This document shows, one piece after another, positions 63,834 to 64,000 of a DNA stretch of 64,000 bases. Origin of the DNA: Allocoleopsis franciscana PCC 7113. Lineage in GTDB: Bacteria > Cyanobacteriota > Cyanobacteriia > Cyanobacteriales > Coleofasciculaceae. The translations under genes were made by a program, and so were the position numbers. The notes under the pieces are model-generated. The model worked only from the letters and a program-made list of their open reading frames with translations, ran no database searches and was not told the origin of the DNA. The stretch is from positions 781,501-845,500 of the forward strand of contig NC_019738.1 in the NCBI RefSeq assembly GCF_000317515.1. Direction: 5' to 3'. Positions within the stretch are counted from its first letter, which is position 1. Every line of letters begins with the position of its first letter.

Positions 63834-63866
63834 GTCACTAAAATGATGATAAGGAGTTCATGTTTC

Positions 63867-64000
63867 ATGGAGATTCAGTCTAAAGATTACAGCATCTTTT
63901 ACGACTCAGTGACCACAACAATTAGCTGCCAGGGTTCGCTTCGTCTCAATGGAATGGAAGAGTATGCATCTATCGTCAAGTTACTCAATGATGTAGCTGA
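63867..64000 (+). CDS. slr1659-type (STAS-like) regulator, cut by the window end
   Basis: From ATG 63867, with AAGGAG ten nt upstream, 44 codons run to the window edge: MEIQSKDYSIFYDSVTTTIS, then CQGSLRLNGMEEYASIVKLL and NDVA. This matches the start of slr1659-type proteins, which resemble anti-sigma-factor antagonists with a phosphorylatable Ser/Thr. It lies 33 bp after the slr1658-type gene and is surely co-transcribed with it. The rest of the protein lies outside the window. Confidence 0.7.
   Translation, partial: MEIQSKDYSIFYDSVTTTISCQGSLRLNGMEEYASIVKLLNDVA

Overview
The window reads as chromosomal DNA of a cyanobacterium, probably a filamentous one with a large genome. The evidence is the frequent HIP1 octamer GCGATCGC, petL (cytochrome b6f), a thylakoid-type FtsH, a DUF1830 protein, DICT-domain and pentapeptide-repeat proteins, slr1658/slr1659-type regulators, Uma2 proteins, and very large hybrid histidine kinases. 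I could not identify the genus. I saw no rRNA, tRNA or CRISPR array.

Layout. 1-7.7 kb: DUF1830 gene (cut by the window edge), a B12-type radical SAM enzyme, a DICT+HD regulator, a pentapeptide-repeat protein, a small RHH protein, a CPBP protease, clpS and an alpha/beta hydrolase. 7.7-9.1 kb: a repeat-rich scar holding a chimera of a haemagglutinin-like fragment and an IS630 transposase tail. 9.2-13.4 kb: a DUF2993-TolQ/ExbB-GNAT operon and a second radical SAM enzyme. 13.5-20 kb: an M50 protease-TPR fusion, a convincing c-di-AMP (ydaO/yuaA) riboswitch, a GT39-like glycosyltransferase and an M15-type peptidoglycan enzyme. 20.1-21.8 kb: a complete IS5-like element with inverted repeats, a 4-bp target duplication and a transposase split at an A9 run. 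21.8-31 kb: housekeeping genes (SafE/ferric-reductase-like membrane protein, leuS, GGCT, ilvE, petL, aroB) and several unknowns. 31-36.5 kb: an accessory zone of hairpin repeats, gene remnants (Rpn nuclease, NACHT ATPase), two Uma2 genes and an XRE regulator. 36.5-42.7 kb: two paralogous Ser/Thr kinase-TPR receptors flanking an L,D-transpeptidase. 42.8-50.8 kb: M20 amidohydrolase, methyltransferase, ABC exporter, KirBac-type channel and UV endonuclease. 50.9-64 kb: a signalling block (translationally coupled hybrid kinases, ftsH, pabC, and a CHASE-kinase-receiver-PP2C fusion followed by slr1658- and slr1659-type regulators).

How the genes fit together. The last three genes look like a complete partner-switching cascade: a sensor fused to its own phosphatase output, an ATP-binding switch protein and a probable STAS-like antagonist. 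The two kinase-TPR receptors with a YkuD L,D-transpeptidase, the M15 enzyme and the c-di-AMP riboswitch suggest envelope and osmotic control, but that link is inference from proximity.

The observations most worth checking are the c-di-AMP riboswitch with no recognisable classical target gene, the kinase-phosphatase fusion module, the possible 99-bp MITE-like element abutting a kinase start codon, the IS frameshift at an A9 run, and a multi-hairpin repeat cluster at 31.1-31.3 kb. All calls come from reading the sequence; no database search was run.
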